Source of the DNA: Pelobates cultripes
Taxonomy: Eukaryota; Chordata; Amphibia; Anura; Pelobatidae
Direction of reading: 5' to 3'
Assembly (NCBI GenBank): GCA_933207985.1
Contig: OW240921.1
Span: 101,703,176-101,767,175 of the forward strand
DNA length: 64,000 nucleotides
Made by a program: the position numbers and the translations under genes. The notes beneath the pieces were generated by a model. That model did not search any database and had not been told where the DNA came from. It saw only the letters and a program-made list of their open reading frames with translations. Positions 22,301 to 33,544 of this stretch are shown here, in pieces. Each line of letters begins with the position of its first letter. Within the stretch, counting starts at the first letter, position 1.

Positions 22301-23668
22301 CATAGAATGTGACGGCAGATAAGAACCATTCAGCCCATCTAGTCTGCCCAATTTTCTAAATACTTTCATTAGTCCCTGGCCTTATCGTATAGTTAGGATA
22401 GCTTATGCCCATCCAACACATGCTTAAACTCCTTTACTGTGTTAACCTCTACCACTTCATCTGGAAGGCTATTCCATGCATCCACTACCCTCTCAGTAAA
22501 GTAATACTTCCTGATATTATTTTTAAACCTTTGCCCCTCTAATTTAAGACTATGTCCACTTGTTGTGGTAGTTTTTCCTCCTTTAAATATAGTCTCCTCC
22601 TTTACATTTATGTATTTAAATGTTTCTCGTCTTTCTTTCAAGCTATACATGTTAAGATCCTTTAACCTTTCCCTGTAAGTTTTATCCTGCAATCCATGAA
22701 TCAGATTAGTAGCCCTTCTCTGAACTCTCTCTAAAGTATCAATATCCTTCTGGGGATACGGTCTCCAGTACTGCGTACAATACTCCATGTGAGGTCTCAC
22801 CAGTGTTCTGTACAATGGCATGAGCACTTCCCTCTTTCTACTGATAATACCTCTACCTATACAACCAAGCTTTCTTCTAGCATTTCCTGCTGCTCTATTA
22901 CATTGTCTGCCTACCTTTAAGTCATCAGAAATAATCACCCCTAAATCCCTTTCCTCAGATGTTGAGGTTAGGACTCTATCAAATATTCTGTACTCTGCCC
23001 TTGGGTTTTTATGTCCAAACTGCATTATCTTGCACTTATCCACATTAAATGTCAGTTGCCACAATCTGACCATTTTTCTGTTTACCTAAATCATGTGCCA
23101 TTTGGCTTATCCCTTCTGGAACATCAACCCTGTTACATATCTTAGTATCATCAGCAAAAAGACATACCTTACCATCAAGACCTTCTGCAATATCACTAAT
23201 AAAAATATTAAAGAGAATGGGTCCAAGTACAGATCCCTGAGGTACCCCACTGTTGACAAGACCATGCTTAGAAAATATTACATTGACTACAACCCTCTGT
23301 TGTCTGTCACTTAGCCACTGCCTTACCCATTCAACAATATATGTGCAACAGTGTCAAAAGCCTTACTGAAATCTAAGTAATCAATATCTACTGCACCTTC
23401 CCTGATCTATTATTTTAGTTACCCAATCAAACAAATCAATAAGATTAGTTTGGCATGATCTCCCTGAAGTAAACCCATGTTGTCTCTGATCTTGAAATCC
23501 ATGTGTTTTTAGATGTTCAACAATCCTATCCTTTAACATGGTTTCCATTACCTTCCCCACTACCGAAGTAAGGCTTACTGGCCTATAGTTGCCCGACTCC
23601 TCCCTATTACCTTTCTTGTGAATGGTCCCAACATTTGCTAACTTCCAATCTTTCAAGTTTGGGCTTCT
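22285..23668 (-). mobile_element. CR1-type LINE, 5'-truncated, inserted in L2
   Basis: The 3' end on the minus strand is GTGACGGCAGATAAGAACC complement with ATAGAAACATAGA 8-bp tail units (22289-22310). The L2 sequence resumes in the right place on both sides: KKPK-like codons upstream, [10 protein letters not shown] downstream. Internal sequence matches the copy at 51086-52047 throughout, and 40246-40972 contains two segments of it. Truncated at the 5' side as usual for CR1. Confidence 0.9.
22393..23656 (-). pseudogene. CR1 reverse transcriptase, partial and broken
   Basis: Starts in the RT fingers with KDWKLANVGTIHKKGN, NYRPVSLTSVVGKVMETML, DQRQHGFTSGRSCQTNLIDL (23656-23381), passes the FADD catalytic motif near 23146-23160 and ends in the thumb: QLTFNVDKCKIMQFGHKNP, ERDLGVIISDDLKVGRQCN, LYRTLVRPHMEYCTQYW, RVQRRATNLIHGL, RVVDAWNSLPDEVVE. 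Frameshifts lie between these two open parts and a small deletion removes the RGDMIE segment present at 51670-51690. Non-functional. Confidence 0.85.
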
Positions 23669-24217
23669 TTAGAATTGGGGTTACAGTTGCATGTTCGAAG
23701 GGCGATTTAAATATGCCAGAGGAGAGAGAGATTGAGAATTTTAGTAAGAGAAGAAGACAGAGTACGGATGAAATGTGAGGGAATTGGATCTAGGGAGCAG
23801 GTTGTGGGGCGGGAGGACTGGAGCAGAGCAGAGCAGAAACCTCTTCCGCTGTAGCGGGTGCAAATGAACATAGAACAGCAGAGGGAGTGAGGTTAGGGGA
23901 AGTATTGTAAGGGGAAGAAGAAAGTTGAGAGGTCTCTTCCTTGATTGTTGAGATTTTGTCAGTGAAGTTAGTTGCAAAGTTTGAGGTGGTCAAGTTAGTA
24001 GGTGGAGGAGGAACAATAGGGTGAAGAAGAGAATTAAATGTGTGAAATAGTTGTTTAGGTTCGCGGGAGAGTGTGGTTATGAAGGTTTTAATGTAATTTA
24101 CTTTTGCAGAGGAAAGAGCCAAGCTGTATGAGTGCAGCATAAATATAAAACTTAGCTTTTATTTACACGATCCAACAAAATGTCTGCGTTCCAGCTCCCA
24201 ACTTATAGCTTTTATCA

Positions 24218-24261
24218 TTGGTGTCCTGATGAAAGCTATCCATGGGTAGCAGAAACACCAA
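24218..24261 (+). ncRNA. Hammerhead-ribozyme-like motif, stem I absent
   Basis: In order: TTGGTG (24218-24223), TC completing a GTC triplet (24223-24225), CTGATGA (24226-24232), a stem II candidate GCTATC..GGTAGC (24235-24240 with 24245-24250), GAAA (24252-24255), CACCAA (24256-24261) pairing with TTGGTG as stem III. This is the hammerhead topology with GUC before the cleavage site, but stem I has zero length and the base pair closing stem II is A/A instead of G-C. Hammerheads occur in Penelope-like retroelements, which fits the host repeat. Activity is doubtful; call it a relic or variant. Confidence 0.4.
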
Positions 24262-24450
24262 CATTTTATTGGCTCATGTAAATAAAAGCTAAGTTTTATA
24301 TTTTGTAATATTAAGTCCCTGGAGTGCGTGTTTTTTTTTTTTGTATATACATATATGTATTCTATTTAGACACAGAAATAACACTGCTTGGAGACTTCAG
24401 TAAGTGTATAAAGGATAGTTAAAGCGTTGACAGAGTTTAATAATGTTTAA

Positions 24451-24830
24451 AGGGACACTCCAAGTACCTTAAGCTTATTGAAGTGGTTTTGGCCCAAGGG
24501 GGTTTGGTCTCAAAGTTTTCTGTAACAAAAACAGAGTTCTCCCCAGCGCACAGAGCCTAGCTCCTCTTCTTCCATCGTGATAATAAAGACGCTCAATACC
24601 TTCATTATCTACATAAATTTTTTCACATGACACAATTGAATGCCCATGATGTGCAATGTTAGACTGTGAGTGCTAGGCTATAGCAGGGAACATCTGTTCC
24701 TAGCACCGACAGCCTCTCATTAACATACAAGCTTGTATGGATAAAGAGGAAGTAAAATATCCTCATTATCACAGCAGCAGCAAAGGGGTCGGCTTTGAGT
24801 GCTGAAGGGACACCAACACACTGGAAAACA
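24451..24830. mobile_element. TTAA-target MITE, right end lost
   Basis: TTAA at 24447-24450 precedes AGGGACACTCCAAGTACC and TTGAAGTGGTTTTGGCCC. The right terminus is not identifiable; the end given is approximate. Confidence 0.5.
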
Positions 24831-24839
24831 GTTTTACAA

Positions 24840-26005
24840 AATACAGAAAGACTGATTTCTCCTAAAACCTCCTTGCACCATAACCATACAATAAACTGTG
24901 TCTTTTCGTTTTCAGTGAGGTAACATTTTAGAAATACTTAAAACACTTGAGTAGAATGGTAACATATCTCACTAATACTTAAAGCACTTCAACACAATGT
25001 TAACATCTTTATAATCATAAAACAGGTCTGTAGTACTGTAACACACTTTACACATGATACTTTCGATTTACCTAAGCTATCTTTGGTTCTTAGAACACCC
25101 TAATTCCTATCTGCAAGGCCATATTTTCCTGGTTGCATTATTTTATTATACCATCTTCTACATTGTTTTAAATACATTTACAGCCATAACTTGCACATTT
25201 GACTTGAGTTGACCGAGAAATTCCTCAGAAAACCAGCAACCCTCCCCCAAACAATCACTCATTGATAAACCAACAAAAAAACATTGACATTTATCGACTT
25301 AACCAGGAATTGTGTAGACATGATGGATTTGCACAATACAATTAATACAGAAATTAACAGAAATGACACTATGACAATGTGAAAAAATAGCAGAGTTTGT
25401 TTTCTATTTTGGCATAAAACATCCCTTATCAGTTCCCCACAATTCCCAATAGTATTGAATAAAGCACTCTATATACCTTACCAGTTGTGGTAACCAATTG
25501 ACTTTGCTATCATTGGAACTGTGACATGGCAATAAAAAGTAGAAAATATCTTTCTTTAAAGTATTTGATTGGAGCTGGAGTGATAAATATAGCATACTAG
25601 TAAGAAAGCACAACTGCGAGAACGGTTACATACATTCGTAAAAGAGCAAAAAAACAAGGTGCAAGAGAGTACTGAGAATGGACAACAACTCAGCCTACAC
25701 TTCGGTGGGTCCCCTCTCTGATCTCAAGCTAGTTTTAGCTCATCTTGTGACACTACAAAAAGAACTAGGACCATTTGCATATCAGACTGATCGCACCCAG
25801 AAAGGCAGTCCAGAACTGAAATGCAGACCAGCTCTCACGAGAGATAAACCAACACCAGATGATCGTTTCAACCTTGTTAGGCATAATCAGTGAGGTATAG
25901 CCAATGTCCCTCTAGGCATCATGTGCAAGGGGCCCACGTCTGGATTACCCTTTAATCTTAGGGAAATAAAAAAAAAAAGGGAGTAATTCACTTAAAAACT
26001 GACTT
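24840..26005. other. AT-rich unique-looking sequence
   Basis: No recognised repeat or exon. The 71-codon frame at 25678-25893 (MDNNSAYTSVGPLSDLKLVL..) resembles fragments of retroelement-associated leucine-rich ORFs only weakly and is not called. Confidence 0.4.
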
Positions 26006-26009
26006 AATT

Positions 26010-26830
26010 TATTTTCTTTTGACAATCTTTATTTAAGTTGTATATAATGACATATGAGTTGGCAAGAGTTGACACAATAATCAATCAAGCATGACAGTAC
26101 GGGTTTAGTCTTAAATCAGTAGGCAATGAAAATATTGAGGAAAGTATGCATATAATCATTCGCCATAGTTAGTCGATAAGTTAGGTAGTAGGCAAACTGG
26201 GTAAGAGTACCCAATGTGGGGCGTGATAGAGTAGTTAGATTTGTAACTCTGTGGTACGTTCCATGGGTTAAAGTTGGCAGGAGGGGTGTGGGGTAGGAAA
26301 GGTGGGTCGGACTAGGAAGGAATGGACAGCTTCAGAAAATCACGTTCATATATACTTGCAACACTTAGTCGGTGAGTGAGTAGGCTGGGTAAGAGCCCAA
26401 TATAGGCATGAAAAACTAACAAGGCTTTTGGCTTAGTGGTAAGTTCCACAAACGAGAGGGGCATGTGGGTTATAGGGTGAGATGAAGGGAAAAAATAAAT
26501 AAATAATCAATAAAATAAAATAAATAAATTTGGGGGGGAGGGGGTCATGGATGGAAGTGTATCAATGGGTATGTCTAAGTCTAAATCTAGGTAGTGTAGC
26601 AGGACCTCAGTTCTTCTAGTGAATGTCATTTAGGTTGTTGCCTTGAAACGGGAGACCTGTTACAACCATGAGTGCAGTTAAGGATATGTTTGTCAGAGTG
26701 ATCCTTAAGGGCTTGGGTCATTGATTCCATACAATATATTTCCTCCACCCTGGCGCCCACAATTGTTCGCACATGATGGGCTTTAGGGTTTTGGAAGCAT
26801 CTAGTAGGTGTTTAGTTATGGATTTCTAAT
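26010..26830 (-). repeat. Unclassified interspersed repeat, reverse-oriented, with internal duplication
   Basis: Begins TTTTGACAATCTTTATTTAA, the complement of a 3' end with an AATAAAG polyadenylation signal. The word GGTAAGAGTACCCAATG (26200) recurs as GGGTAAGAGCCCAATATAG (26385) in a repeated block of about 190 bp. A similar poly-T/CATGACAAC start is seen at 62985. It may be a LINE 3' UTR; no coding part is visible. Confidence 0.45.
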
Positions 26831-26839
26831 ACGAGGATA

Positions 26840-27185
26840 TTGGGGATAGACTTAATTTTTTATTTAAAATAAAATATTATATGTATTATAGGCTCTATGT
26901 GTAAACATGTAATGAACACATAAAATTAAACTCTTTTTTTGGTAGATATTCTGACTTATCCTTACCCTGAGTTGGGAGCCATCCAAGTCTTCATTCAGAA
27001 GCACTGCTTATCTGACCTAAGTCAATGCAGTTAATCAAAAGGTAATGCAAATGTATACATCCTGGGTAACAATGCACTCTGTATATTAGAGGAAAATCCT
27101 TCCTTTCATGATATTTAATGGATGAATGCCAGCTTAAAGAAAAGTTGGAAGAATGATTTAGCCAAAGAGACAATAGAACCCTAAC
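26840..27185. other. AT-rich stretch, possibly 5' continuation of the LINE at 27.2 kb
   Basis: AT-rich, with no clear coding similarity. TTGGCTCCCAACTC near 26970 and the position directly upstream allow, but do not show, that it is decayed LINE sequence. Confidence 0.3.
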
Positions 27186-27189
27186 TCAA

Positions 27190-27985
27190 AAAGTTTCCAT
27201 TAGGGATTTACAAGGTCCATATTCACCTACGGCTATAAAAAATGGGAGCACGATTTGACCATAAATAAAGACCTGAATGATTGGCTTAGCGGTCTCAGGG
27301 TCCTATAAAGCGACCATTTGTTTAAACTTACAGAATTATATTTCAAAATAATTAATAGATGGCATTTGGAACCAAGCAGAATGGCAAAGATCTATCCAGG
27401 GGAACGGAATAATTGCTGGAAGTGTGGAGGTCCACATGGTAGTTAAATGCATAAATGGTGGAACTGTCCATTTATTGTGTCCTTTTGGAGAGATTTTTCC
27501 ACCTAATTAAAAATTTTACAGCGATTGAGTTACATAACCGACCAGATGTAGCCATACTCCATTTAGGGTGACCAGTTATGGATTAGGATAAAGTTATAAT
27601 ATATTTGTTAATAGCTGCTGATATAGCCAGAATTTGGAAAGCCAACCCCCCATTAATAATATGTAAAGTACTAGAGCAAACTCTAGAACAGTGTAAGAGA
27701 GAAAGGGGAAGAGCTCGTTTTGAAAGTTGAAGGAATAAATGCATAGAGGATTGGGAATTCTGGATAGGAAAAAATGATCAATGTCTAGAGATGCAAAAGG
27801 AAAACATATGAAAATTTTCTTCTTGTCTCTTCCTTATGACCTTCTAAGGTGGCGGTTTAACGTTTTATGTTTTATTGTTTAATTGTTGTGTATTTTACTG
27901 TCTGACTGCATTCTACCTAATAGCTTAGTCCAAACATATGTAATAACACCAATCTTTGAAGTCTGTAATAAATTAAAAAAAAGGG
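27190..27985 (+). pseudogene. L1/Tx1-type LINE, C-terminal ORF2 and 3' end, broken
   Basis: Conceptual translation in one frame with stops gives KKWEHDLTINKDLNDWL, then RWHLEPSRMAKIYPGERNN, CWKCGGPHGS, then HKWWNCPFIVSFWRDF, and later LLIAADIARIWKANPPL. The CWKCG..H..C cluster followed by WWxCP and FW is the C-terminal zinc-knuckle region of L1-clade ORF2 proteins. A 3' UTR ends with AATAAATTAAAAAAAA at about 27968-27983, a polyadenylation signal plus A-tail. Several stops; no RT core present, so this is a 5'-truncated insertion. Confidence 0.75.
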
Positions 27986-27989
27986 AAGA

Positions 27990-29050
27990 TTTGGATAGAA
28001 AATATAGGGTAAGAAGAGGGGAAGAGAAAATGTAGATGACTACTCTTAACAGATGCATAGTTTGTGTTCACAAACATATTGTTTGTCTATGATCTGCTTT
28101 ATGTTTTTTTTTTTTTAAATGAACGACAACTTTTTGAAAATAAAAAACGCCCTTTGGTTCAGTTTAACCTACTGGGTCAATTTCAGCAGTTCAAAACATA
28201 TATGGTCATAGAGTAGGAGCAGTGCTTCTGACTAAAGACAACTTAAACATGGTCATCCCCTGGGTCAATGTTCAGTCAGACATGCACCAAAAAGGGGGAA
28301 TTAGATAAATGCGTTCATTCAAAATAATGTGAAGCCGTAATATACACAATATTTTATTTTCAATAATGATGAAACATGATCATTTTAATTTATCAGTGAG
28401 TTGTTGGGTGTTGACAAGTGATTTGCAAAATGTAGGCTGATTTAGATGTGAAATGTGTTCTACTTAGAGCTTTACAAACAAGTGAACCCCGTTGATTTCT
28501 CATGTGCATCTCGCATGACATTAGGTTCCATTGTAGAGAGATTGAAAGGTATTAATAGAGTAATCAGCACAACTTCTGAAATAGTTTACAAAACGTTGCA
28601 TACACTGCAGACAAATGTCATGCTCAATTAATAAAAAGCATTTCTGATGAAAGATTTTTCTTATTTGTCGACTTGTCAAGTCACTCGTGTATCTCTCACT
28701 TTTAAATGCCGTTAAGTATAGGTTTGCAGAAATGCTTCTTCTCTCATCTTAAGAAATTAGAAAATACCAAAAGCGGCAAAGTCTCTTCGGTGGTCAATAC
28801 AACAATCATCAGTTCAATCATTTAACCGTTCAAACATATATACTTACATAGTAAATGTCTTCTTGTAGAGACTGCCCAACAAACTTGGGAAGAATTCCTC
28901 ATTTGTCAGTGATGAACTGTCCATTACAGCAAGCTTCAAGCTGTCACATCATTCCAAAGCAATTGTGTGTGATGTCACTTAGAATTAAACTTGTCAACAT
29001 GCTGCTGGACATTTTTGTAGAGTCCCTGTTTTTTTGTTTTTTTTTGCAAA
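27990..29050. other. Unique sequence, candidate conserved non-coding element at 28390-28720
   Basis: No repeat recognised. 28390-28720 is of mixed complexity with CTCAATTAATAAAAAGC, CGCATGACATTAGG and TTGTCGACTTGTCAAG. This look, without any repeat match in the window, is what conserved non-coding elements show; alignment is needed. Confidence 0.3.
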
Positions 29051-29066
29051 TTGTGCTTATTTAGAG

Positions 29067-29202
29067 CAAGGATGGGGAACCTACAGTCCTCCAGATGTTT
29101 TGGACTACATCTCCCTTGATGCTTTGCTAACATCATGGCTGTGAGAGCATTATGGGAGATGTAGTCCAAAAGATCTGGAGGGCCGAAGGTTCCCCACCCC
29201 TG
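29067..29202. mobile_element. hAT fold-back MITE
   Basis: A perfect 8-bp duplication ATTTAGAG (29059-29066 and 29203-29210) flanks a 136-bp inverted-repeat element with ends CAAGGATGGGGAACCT and the complement of CAGGGGTGGGGAACCT. Both arms carry TCCAGATGTTTTGGACTACA-like sequence. Eight-base duplications and CAGNGG ends define hAT elements. No coding capacity. Confidence 0.9.
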
Positions 29203-29284
29203 ATTTAGAGGAAGACATAAAAAGTTAGATAGTTGGGGAATTAGAATACTAAAGATTGTCATAAGACATGCTGGGGGAGGTTAA

Positions 29285-29698
29285 ATGGACACTATAGGCA
29301 CCCAAACCACTTCATCTCAATGAAGTGCTCTGGGTGTAGTATCCCTAGCCTCTTTTTAGAAATGAGAGCTAAATCCACCTCTAAAGGCTGTTACTCTAAC
29401 AGCCATTAGAGGCGCTTCTGCTGCACTGAATGTGTAAAACTCGGCCGCATGCCGTGGAAGTCTATAGTCATGCATTGAATAAATGCTTTCCTATAAGGAA
29501 GCTTGAATGCACGTGTGTCTTGCCATGCATGCACATTAGTTCTCCATTGCTCTTCTTTGAGGCGCGTTGGATTGGACCTTTTTGAGGAGACAATGAGAGA
29601 GGTAAGCTTTTGCTCTGGGCAAAGGTAAGTAACTTCCTTATTTTCTTCATTATTATAGCAAATGGGTGGTCCAATACAACTAGAGACAGGGGCACTAT
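29285..29698. mobile_element. TTAA-target MITE
   Basis: TTAA at 29281-29284, then ATGGACACTATAGGCACCC and AACCACTTCATCTCAATG; inside, AACAGCCATTAGAGGCGC. The right end (GGGGCACTATAATG) is decayed and lacks TTAA. Confidence 0.75.
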
Positions 29699-29699
29699 A

Positions 29700-30330
29700 A
29701 TGTAAAAAGATGTGAGGTTATAGAGCACACAGGACAAATGGTGAAACATTCTAAAACATGAAGACTCACTGTTCCAGTACTTGGATGGATGACAGTCGTG
29801 TATTCATGATAGATTGGGCAAACCGGGGATTGAGCATGGCTTCTTCTGTAATAAATATTATATTTTAAAATCACATGACCCATAGAAAATGGGAATAATA
29901 TGCACCAGAAGTGATTTTTCCCACTAATTTCTCAATAGCCTACAATTTGATTTTTAAGATTTCTTTCACAATATTTTTTCCGTTCACGTTAACTGAGTGA
30001 CATTAATTATTTTATTTTTTTCTCTCACCATTCATCTAACATTCTTTCGCATAAAAGTACTAAGATAATAAACTCTTTCCATTTCAACTATCTATCCACT
30101 GAAAAAGAACACAACCTATAACCTTCTCAGTAGCACTTTTTTAATGTAACATATTAGTTAAACTAACACTTTCAGCTTCTCCCACTGCTTGACCCCTGGC
30201 TACTTTCCATGCTTTATTTACACTGTTAGCTTCAATGCTTCTTACTTCACTCCCCCATCATCCTGTTGAAAGTCTTTCTTCAGTCATTTAACTTGTTTAG
30301 CTTCTTAGCACTACAAACGACAAAACACTG
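29700..30330. other. Unique-looking sequence
   Basis: AT-rich with no recognised repeat, exon or RNA gene. Confidence 0.4.
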
Positions 30331-30334
30331 CCAC

Positions 30335-30515
30335 ACTAAATATTTATTTTTATTATTATTGTTATTGGCATTTATATAGCTCCACCTTATTCTGCAACAC
30401 TTTATCATATTATAAAGTGGTACATTTAAAAACAAATGAGACAAATTACAAAATATTACAGGAAAAATAGGTTGATGAGGACCATGCACAAAAGAGCTTA
30501 CATTATTTAGGTAAA
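30335..30515 (-). mobile_element. L2-type LINE 3' end fragment
   Basis: TTTTTATTATTATTGTTATT tail repeats, then CATTTATATAGCTCCACC and CAACACTTTATCATATTAT, and AAGAGCTTACATTATTTAGG. This is the same layout as the L2 end at 20.75-20.93 kb, more diverged. Confidence 0.7.
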
Positions 30516-30529
30516 CTCAAGGCTGTATT

Positions 30530-30930
30530 TTCCACGAGACTAACAAGGAATTTGCCTTGGGTGGCACTTTCGAGGTGGCGGCAAAAAAACGCTGGACCTC
30601 AAGCGTCACGACACGTCGTGTTAGCCTATTCCATTGGGGGCCCAAGAGCTCGCCGGCTAGCCATCCTAGGACCCCCCCATAGCTGGTGGTAGCTAATATT
30701 GCAAGTTAGCGGCAAGGGAGATCTCTGCATCTGTCAATATCAGGGTGTGTGTCAGTGAATGTGTGTGTGTCTGTCAGTGTATGTGTTTGAGTGCGTACGT
30801 GTGCCTGTGAGTGTATGTCTGTGAGTGAGTGTGTGTGTCTGTGAGTGAGTGTGTGTGTGTCTGTCAGTGTATATCTGTTAGTGAGTGTGTGTCTGTCAGT
30901 GTATGTCTATGTCTATGTTCAGCAGTTTTA
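30530..30930. repeat. GGTGGC-rich segment plus TG minisatellite
   Basis: A non-repetitive part (GGGTGGCACTTTCGAGGTGG, GCGTCACGACACGTCGTG hairpin) leads into GTGTGTGTCTGTCAGTGTATG units over 30725-30910. The layout, unique G/C segment plus TG minisatellite, resembles the composite elements at 36.0, 43.0 and 58.1 kb, but neither end is recognisable. Confidence 0.55.
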
Positions 30931-30934
30931 GGAA

Positions 30935-32100
30935 CTTTAAAGTGAAGTATATTTTTAAAAAATTTATTTTATTATTTTTCTTAAAGAGTAACTGTTACTT
31001 AACTGATTTTAGCCTAAACACATAGCTAACTAAAGATTAGGAGCTACTAATTACAATTTTATTTCCTATATTTGTATTTTTACTTGTGTTTAACATCTAG
31101 TGTCCCCTAACCATCAATTATCTTTTTTTCCTGTCAATCATCCCTTTTTTTTTTGTTGTCATACTCAAAACTCTGAATCATGAAATAAACAAAACTGTTT
31201 ATCTGTTGTCCATTTCGATTGCTTCAAATACATCCATTATATATCCACATGACGCTTCGGAGTTACGGTATTCAGAACCGCCAATCGCTTGGACGAATCA
31301 GTTTAAAACCGAATGCACATCTAGACCTTCTATTGTTTGGTTTTCCATCCACAATGAACCCAGGTGTCAGTAACTGAAATAACAGAAAAAAACTCAAGAA
31401 TCTCAGTTCAGTCTAAATTCAACCATGACCATTGGGGATTTAGAAAATCTGTCTTTGGTCCCAGTTGGACATTCTGCAGCAACATGCTGGGTATCATTGC
31501 ATTTCAGTTGGTTAGGCTGCTGTTGTTGTTTCATCAAAATGGTCTCTTATGATGCAACAGAAAGGTATTCCCATTAGGTGTATATAATTGCAAAGACAGG
31601 TGTGTTCATTAACCGTTTCATAAAACGATCCGAACAATGATTACAACGATGTTTGCTGAAGAAGATAATATGGACATCTCACTAGGCCAGAATCGGCTTT
31701 AAGTGGTTTAGTTACTAAATTTTGAATTGACGTCATAGAGGAAATTGAAATCTGAATTACAAAACTTAGGGGAAAATAACTAATTAGGAAAAATTCTCCA
31801 ACACAGTTATAGTAACACCTTTTCTGTTTTAGCACAAATTATGCCTTCATTTCTTGCACTGGGCACAAAACCAATATATCATAGGGGGTAAGGGCATAAA
31901 AGTGCAGGAAATATAGACTTAGGCTATGGGAGACCACGACGTGTTTTTGACTGGGGCTCCGGCTGATTTTAGTCCACCACCAAGGTTTTGGAGAGCTCTC
32001 GAGACAGACACATGGAGAAGGACACTGAGTGAGAGACAGAGTGTTAGACTAAGAGAGATTTGAATGAATATGAGAGCAACATAAGTCTTCTGTGCAGCCA
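30935..32100. other. Mostly unique sequence with an ATTCGG-type fragment
   Basis: At 31240-31328 GCTTCGGAGTTACGG, TTGGACGAATCAG and ACCGAATGCACATCTAGAC match the style of the ATTCG-rich elements at 1.3 and 9.4 kb. Otherwise AT-rich. Confidence 0.4.
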
Positions 32101-32111
32101 ACAATATAAGG

Positions 32112-32282
32112 CAGGGGTGCCCAAAAGATAGATCGCTAGATGTTGTGGAACTACAACTCCGATGCTGCTTTGTCATTCTAAAAGCATTCTAAAGGCATGT
32201 TTTAGAATGCTTTAAGAATGAAAAAGCATCATGGAAGTTGTAGTTTAAAAACATCTGAAGATTTTCCTTTGGGGCAACCCTG
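32112..32282. mobile_element. hAT fold-back MITE
   Basis: Ends CAGGGGTGCCCAA and the complement of CAGGGTTGCCCCAA. Flanks ATATAAGG (32104-32111) and ATATAAAA (32283-32290) are an 8-bp duplication with two differences. The inverted arms include AACTACAACTCCGATGCTGC and the complement of AACTACAACTTCCATGATGC. Confidence 0.8.
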
Positions 32283-32289
32283 ATATAAA

Positions 32290-32930
32290 AATGCAGCATT
32301 ATAATGGGGTTTCAAATTCTTTACTTGGACCTGTAGAATGCCATATACATACACAACCGTACAAGGGTCCAATCACAGCAGAATCCATCAGAACCCATAC
32401 ATGGAAATGGTTCCATCTTGGATAGGTAATTCTGCAGCTCAATCAATTGAAACCATTCATGTGCAGGAGCTATTGTTACACTGCATAAGCATTCTGATAC
32501 TTTAATCTTTTCCGTGTAAAAGACTTGTGGAATTGCTTTAATCCACCGAGCTTCACCTGCCGTGTAATTATGATACCATCACCGTGCATTTTATATGTGT
32601 TAAGATGACAGATGTAAGCAGGTTATTTGAGGACACTTGATCGCAGTTCTATAAAACAATATAATGAGATGTCTCTGTTAATTCTGGTTGTATAAAGTTG
32701 CAGCAGTCATCAAATCCCAGAAAGTTACCGTAATTATTTCTGAGTATGGCAGGTGGACAATGCCTTTTCATCCATAGAAGTAAATGAAACAAAAATCTTT
32801 CGGGAATTTTAGTGCCACCATGGAAATTGCGACTCACCCATTAATCACCAAGTGACTAAACTGAGCCATCTCAATCTACAATATTTATTTAGTTTAAGAA
32901 CTAAGAATACATGAGAGAGTAGAGTGCTGT
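32290..32930. other. Unique sequence, candidate conserved non-coding element at 32480-32640
   Basis: TTTAATCCACCGAGCTTCACC, GTGTAATTATGATACCATC and TAAGATGACAGATGTAAGC form a compact, non-repetitive block with homeodomain-like TAATTA words. Candidate only. Confidence 0.3.
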
Positions 32931-32934
32931 TCAC

Positions 32935-33541
32935 CAAAGCAAAGGCATCTGTGTTCTATCTTAAAATAACCGCCAAACCAGGCTGCAGTGGTTATGGTGC
33001 TAGGAGTGCCCTGGCAACCCCTCCCACTAGACAGTGTTTAATACACAATGAGATTCTTGAAATCACAAAAAAGTATAACTTTTAAAAAAGTTTAAAGAGT
33101 TGTATTCCTAACACTATAGATCCCTCTGGCCCCCCTAACTCACCCCCCTTCCCCCCACCTACACACTGCAAGGGTTCAAAAACATTTTTAAAACTTATCC
33201 AGCACGATCTCTTTGACACCAATCTCTTTTAACGCTGGGTTGACGCTCTGCTTCCTCATCCAGGTATTGCCTTGATTCTTTCCTCTGGTGATTTAATTGA
33301 TGCTGGATGTCCTCATGCAGAACGTGAGGATGTCCAGCATCAGTTAGGTGACCAAAAGTCAGTTAGCCAACAAGAAGTGCCTCTGATTGACAGCCACTAG
33401 AGGCTGTCTTAGTTCTGCAATGTAATCATTGAGGTTTCTCAAATACAGCAATGATTTACATTGCAGGACTAAGTGGGACTAGGACACTGCACCCAGACCA
33501 CTTCAATGAGATGAACTGGTCTTGGTGACTATAGTGTCCCT
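32935..33541. mobile_element. TTAA-MITE pieces, two adjoining copies
   Basis: 32960-33010 has GCAGTGGTTATGGTGCTAGG and GTGCCCTGGCAACCCC, an end of one subfamily. From about 33098 a second copy starts with GTATTCCTAACACTATAG and ends CTTGGTGACTATAGTGTCCC at 33540, with GGACATCCAGCATC-type and GACAGCCACTAGAGGCTG words inside. TTAA boundaries have decayed. Confidence 0.65.
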
Positions 33542-33544
33542 CTT

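Noticed and set aside
22820..23314. Plus-strand frames over the CR1
   Set aside because: Antisense shadows of the CR1 RT.
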